DNA from: Pseudomonadota bacterium
GTDB lineage: Bacteria; Pseudomonadota; Gammaproteobacteria; Xanthomonadales; Xanthomonadaceae
DNA length: 7,117 nucleotides
Reading direction: 5' to 3'
Assembly (NCBI GenBank): GCA_023423605.1
Contig: JAFAFF010000292.1
Location: 1 to 7,117, forward strand
Under the pieces are notes generated by a model. That model was not told the DNA's origin. It was given only the letters and a program-made list of their open reading frames with translations, and did not search any database. The translations under genes and the position numbers were made by a program. Positions 5,755-7,117 of this stretch are shown piece after piece (position 1 is the first letter of the stretch; every line of letters starts with the position of its first letter).

Positions 5755-5764
5755 CCACGCGGCC
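5745..5764 (+). repeat. Perfect hairpin spanning the ilvC stop codon
   Basis: GGCCGCGT (5745-5752) and ACGCGGCC (5757-5764) form eight uninterrupted pairs with an AACC loop. The TAA stop of ilvC (5752-5754) begins at the last base of the 5' arm and runs into the loop. A C-rich stretch follows instead of a T run, so it is not an intrinsic terminator. It may mark a processing or stability site that sets ilvC above ilvG. Confidence 0.7.
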
Positions 5765-5792
5765 CTCCCCCACCCGCTCTGCAAGGTTCCCC

Positions 5793-7117
5793 ATGAACTC
5801 TTCCCCACATCGCAGCGCGCCGCCCAACGGCGCGCGCTGGCTGACCCAGGCGCTGGAGGCCGAGGGCGTCCGCACGCTGTTCGGTTATCCCGGCGGCACC
5901 ATCATGCCGTTCTACGACGCGCTGGTGGATTCGTCGCTGAAGCACATCCTGGTGCGTCACGAACAGGGTGCCGCGCTGGCGGCCAATGGCTTCGCCCGCG
6001 CCAGTGGCCAGGTCGGCGTCTGCGTGGCCACCTCTGGTCCGGGTGCCTCGAACCTGGTCACCGGCATCGCCGATGCCATGCTGGATTCGGTGCCCATGGT
6101 GTGCATCACCGGTCAGGTCGGCACCCCGCTGCTGGGCACCGATGCCTTCCAGGAACTGGACGTGTTCGGCCTGACGCTGCCCATCGTCAAGCACAGCTGG
6201 CTGGTGCGCAGCGTAGATGACCTGCCGCGCGTGGTGGCCGATGCCTTCCGCATTGCCCGGGAGGGCCGCCCCGGCCCGGTGCTGATCGACCTGCCCAAGG
6301 ATGTACAGCTGGCCGATGCCAGCCATCTGCCGGCGCACGTACCCGCCAGCGTCGAACCGCCAGTGGCTGCGGCCGACAGCGCGATCGCCGACGCCATCGC
6401 AGCACTGGCAGCCGCCGAGAAGCCGGTGGTCTATGCCGGTGGCGGCATTGCCCTGGGTGATGCGGTGCAGGACCTGCGCGACTTCGTCGAGGCCAGTGCC
6501 ATCCCCACCGTGATGACCCTGCGTGGCCTGGGCGCGCTGCCGCCGCAGCACCCGCAGTCGCTGGGCATGCTGGGCATGCACGGTACCCGTGCGGCAAACA
6601 TGGCCGTGCAGGAAAGCGATCTGCTGCTGGTGCTGGGCGCACGCTTCGATGACCGTGCCACCGGCAAGCTGGCCGAGTTCGCCCCGTTCGCCCGCGTTGT
6701 CCACATCGACGCCGATGCGTACGAGATCTCCAAGCTGCGCAGCGCCGATGTCGCCGTGCCGGGCAATGTCAGCCACGCCGTCCGCGCCCTGCGTGCGGCC
6801 TTCCCCTCCCCCAGGGCGCACCAGGACGCATGGCGCAAGCGCTGTGCCCAGCACCGCGATCGCTTCGCTGCACGCTACGACGCGCCGGGCCAGCACATCT
6901 ATGCCCCGGCGCTGCTGAAGCGGCTGAGCGAGCTGTCCCCGGCTGATGCAGTCATCGCCTGCGATGTCGGCCAGCACCAGATGTGGGTGGCCCAGCATTG
7001 CCGCTTCAACCACCCGCGCAACCACCTGACCAGCGGCGCGCTGGGCACCATGGGCTTCGGCCTGCCGGCGGCGATGGGCGCGCAGTTCGCCTGCCCCGAC
7101 CGCACCGTGGTGCTGGT
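5793..7117 (+). CDS. ilvG: Acetolactate synthase large subunit, IlvG-type (3' end cut by window)
   Basis: IlvG condenses pyruvate with pyruvate or 2-oxobutyrate using thiamine diphosphate, the first common step of branched-chain amino acid synthesis. The open frame gives 441 complete codons and no stop before the window edge. It starts MNSSPHRSAPPNGARW, about 12 residues longer than E. coli IlvG (MNGAQW). Visible motifs are GYPGG (31-35), the catalytic glutamate E57 in RHEQGAA, TSGPGASN (80-87) and TGQVGTP with GTDAFQE (115-121). GRPGPV and the LGTMGFGLPAA block lie near the end. The GDG-type ThDP-binding motif would fall just beyond the edge, so roughly the last 120-130 residues are missing. 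AAGG (5783-5786) lies six bases before the ATG. The small subunit is not in the window; the IlvG-like start suggests an IlvM partner downstream, but this cannot be seen. Confidence 0.96.
   Translation, partial: MNSSPHRSAPPNGARWLTQALEAEGVRTLFGYPGGTIMPFYDALVDSSLKHILVRHEQGAALAANGFARASGQVGVCVATSGPGASNLVTGIADAMLDSVPMVCITGQVGTPLLGTDAFQELDVFGLTLPIVKHSWLVRSVDDLPRVVADAFRIAREGRPGPVLIDLPKDVQLADASHLPAHVPASVEPPVAAADSAIADAIAALAAAEKPVVYAGGGIALGDAVQDLRDFVEASAIPTVMTLRGLGALPPQHPQSLGMLGMHGTRAANMAVQESDLLLVLGARFDDRATGKLAEFAPFARVVHIDADAYEISKLRSADVAVPGNVSHAVRALRAAFPSPRAHQDAWRKRCAQHRDRFAARYDAPGQHIYAPALLKRLSELSPADAVIACDVGQHQMWVAQHCRFNHPRNHLTSGALGTMGFGLPAAMGAQFACPDRTVVL

Noticed and set aside
5655..7025. 456-residue open frame on the minus strand opposite ilvG
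   Set aside because: Low-complexity Gln/His/Ala composition typical of antisense frames; the plus strand here is clearly acetolactate synthase.

Overview
The window is high-GC chromosomal DNA. The gene content, the thiC N-terminus and the ilvC-then-ilvG order point to Xanthomonadaceae, most likely Stenotrophomonas. That assignment rests on recognising the proteins, not on a search. Housekeeping metabolism and transport genes make up the coding part, and the gaps between them hold unusually rich RNA-level regulation.

Left end (1-466): the first 24 codons of thiC (thiamine pyrimidine synthesis) run leftward off the window. They are preceded by a well-formed TPP riboswitch (168-255, minus strand). 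An extended -10 promoter is placed so that transcription would start at the riboswitch P1 helix, and a small hairpin could cover the thiC ribosome binding site. Rightward from the same gap runs a 525-residue BCCT-family quaternary-ammonium transporter (467-2044).

Middle (2045-4248): the transporter converges with a leftward gene for an exported gamma-glutamyltransferase-family Ntn hydrolase (2530-4248). The 485-base gap between them has no credible gene. It holds a GC-rich hairpin, CAACAG-type tracts, a T-rich tract, and two roughly 100-base copies of one palindromic repeat family placed head to head (2136-2236 and 2371-2472).

Right end (4249-7117): after a divergent gap comes a branched-chain amino acid operon. 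It has a TTGACA promoter, an unlisted 42-codon leader peptide with a Leu-Leu-Val-Leu-Val-Leu-Ile run, an intrinsic terminator preceded by competing pairings, then ilvC (ketol-acid reductoisomerase) and ilvG (acetolactate synthase large subunit, cut by the window edge). Together these are a complete candidate transcription attenuator: low charged Leu/Val/Ile tRNA stalls the leader ribosome, blocks the terminator and lets ilvC-ilvG be read. A perfect hairpin spans the ilvC stop codon just before ilvG.
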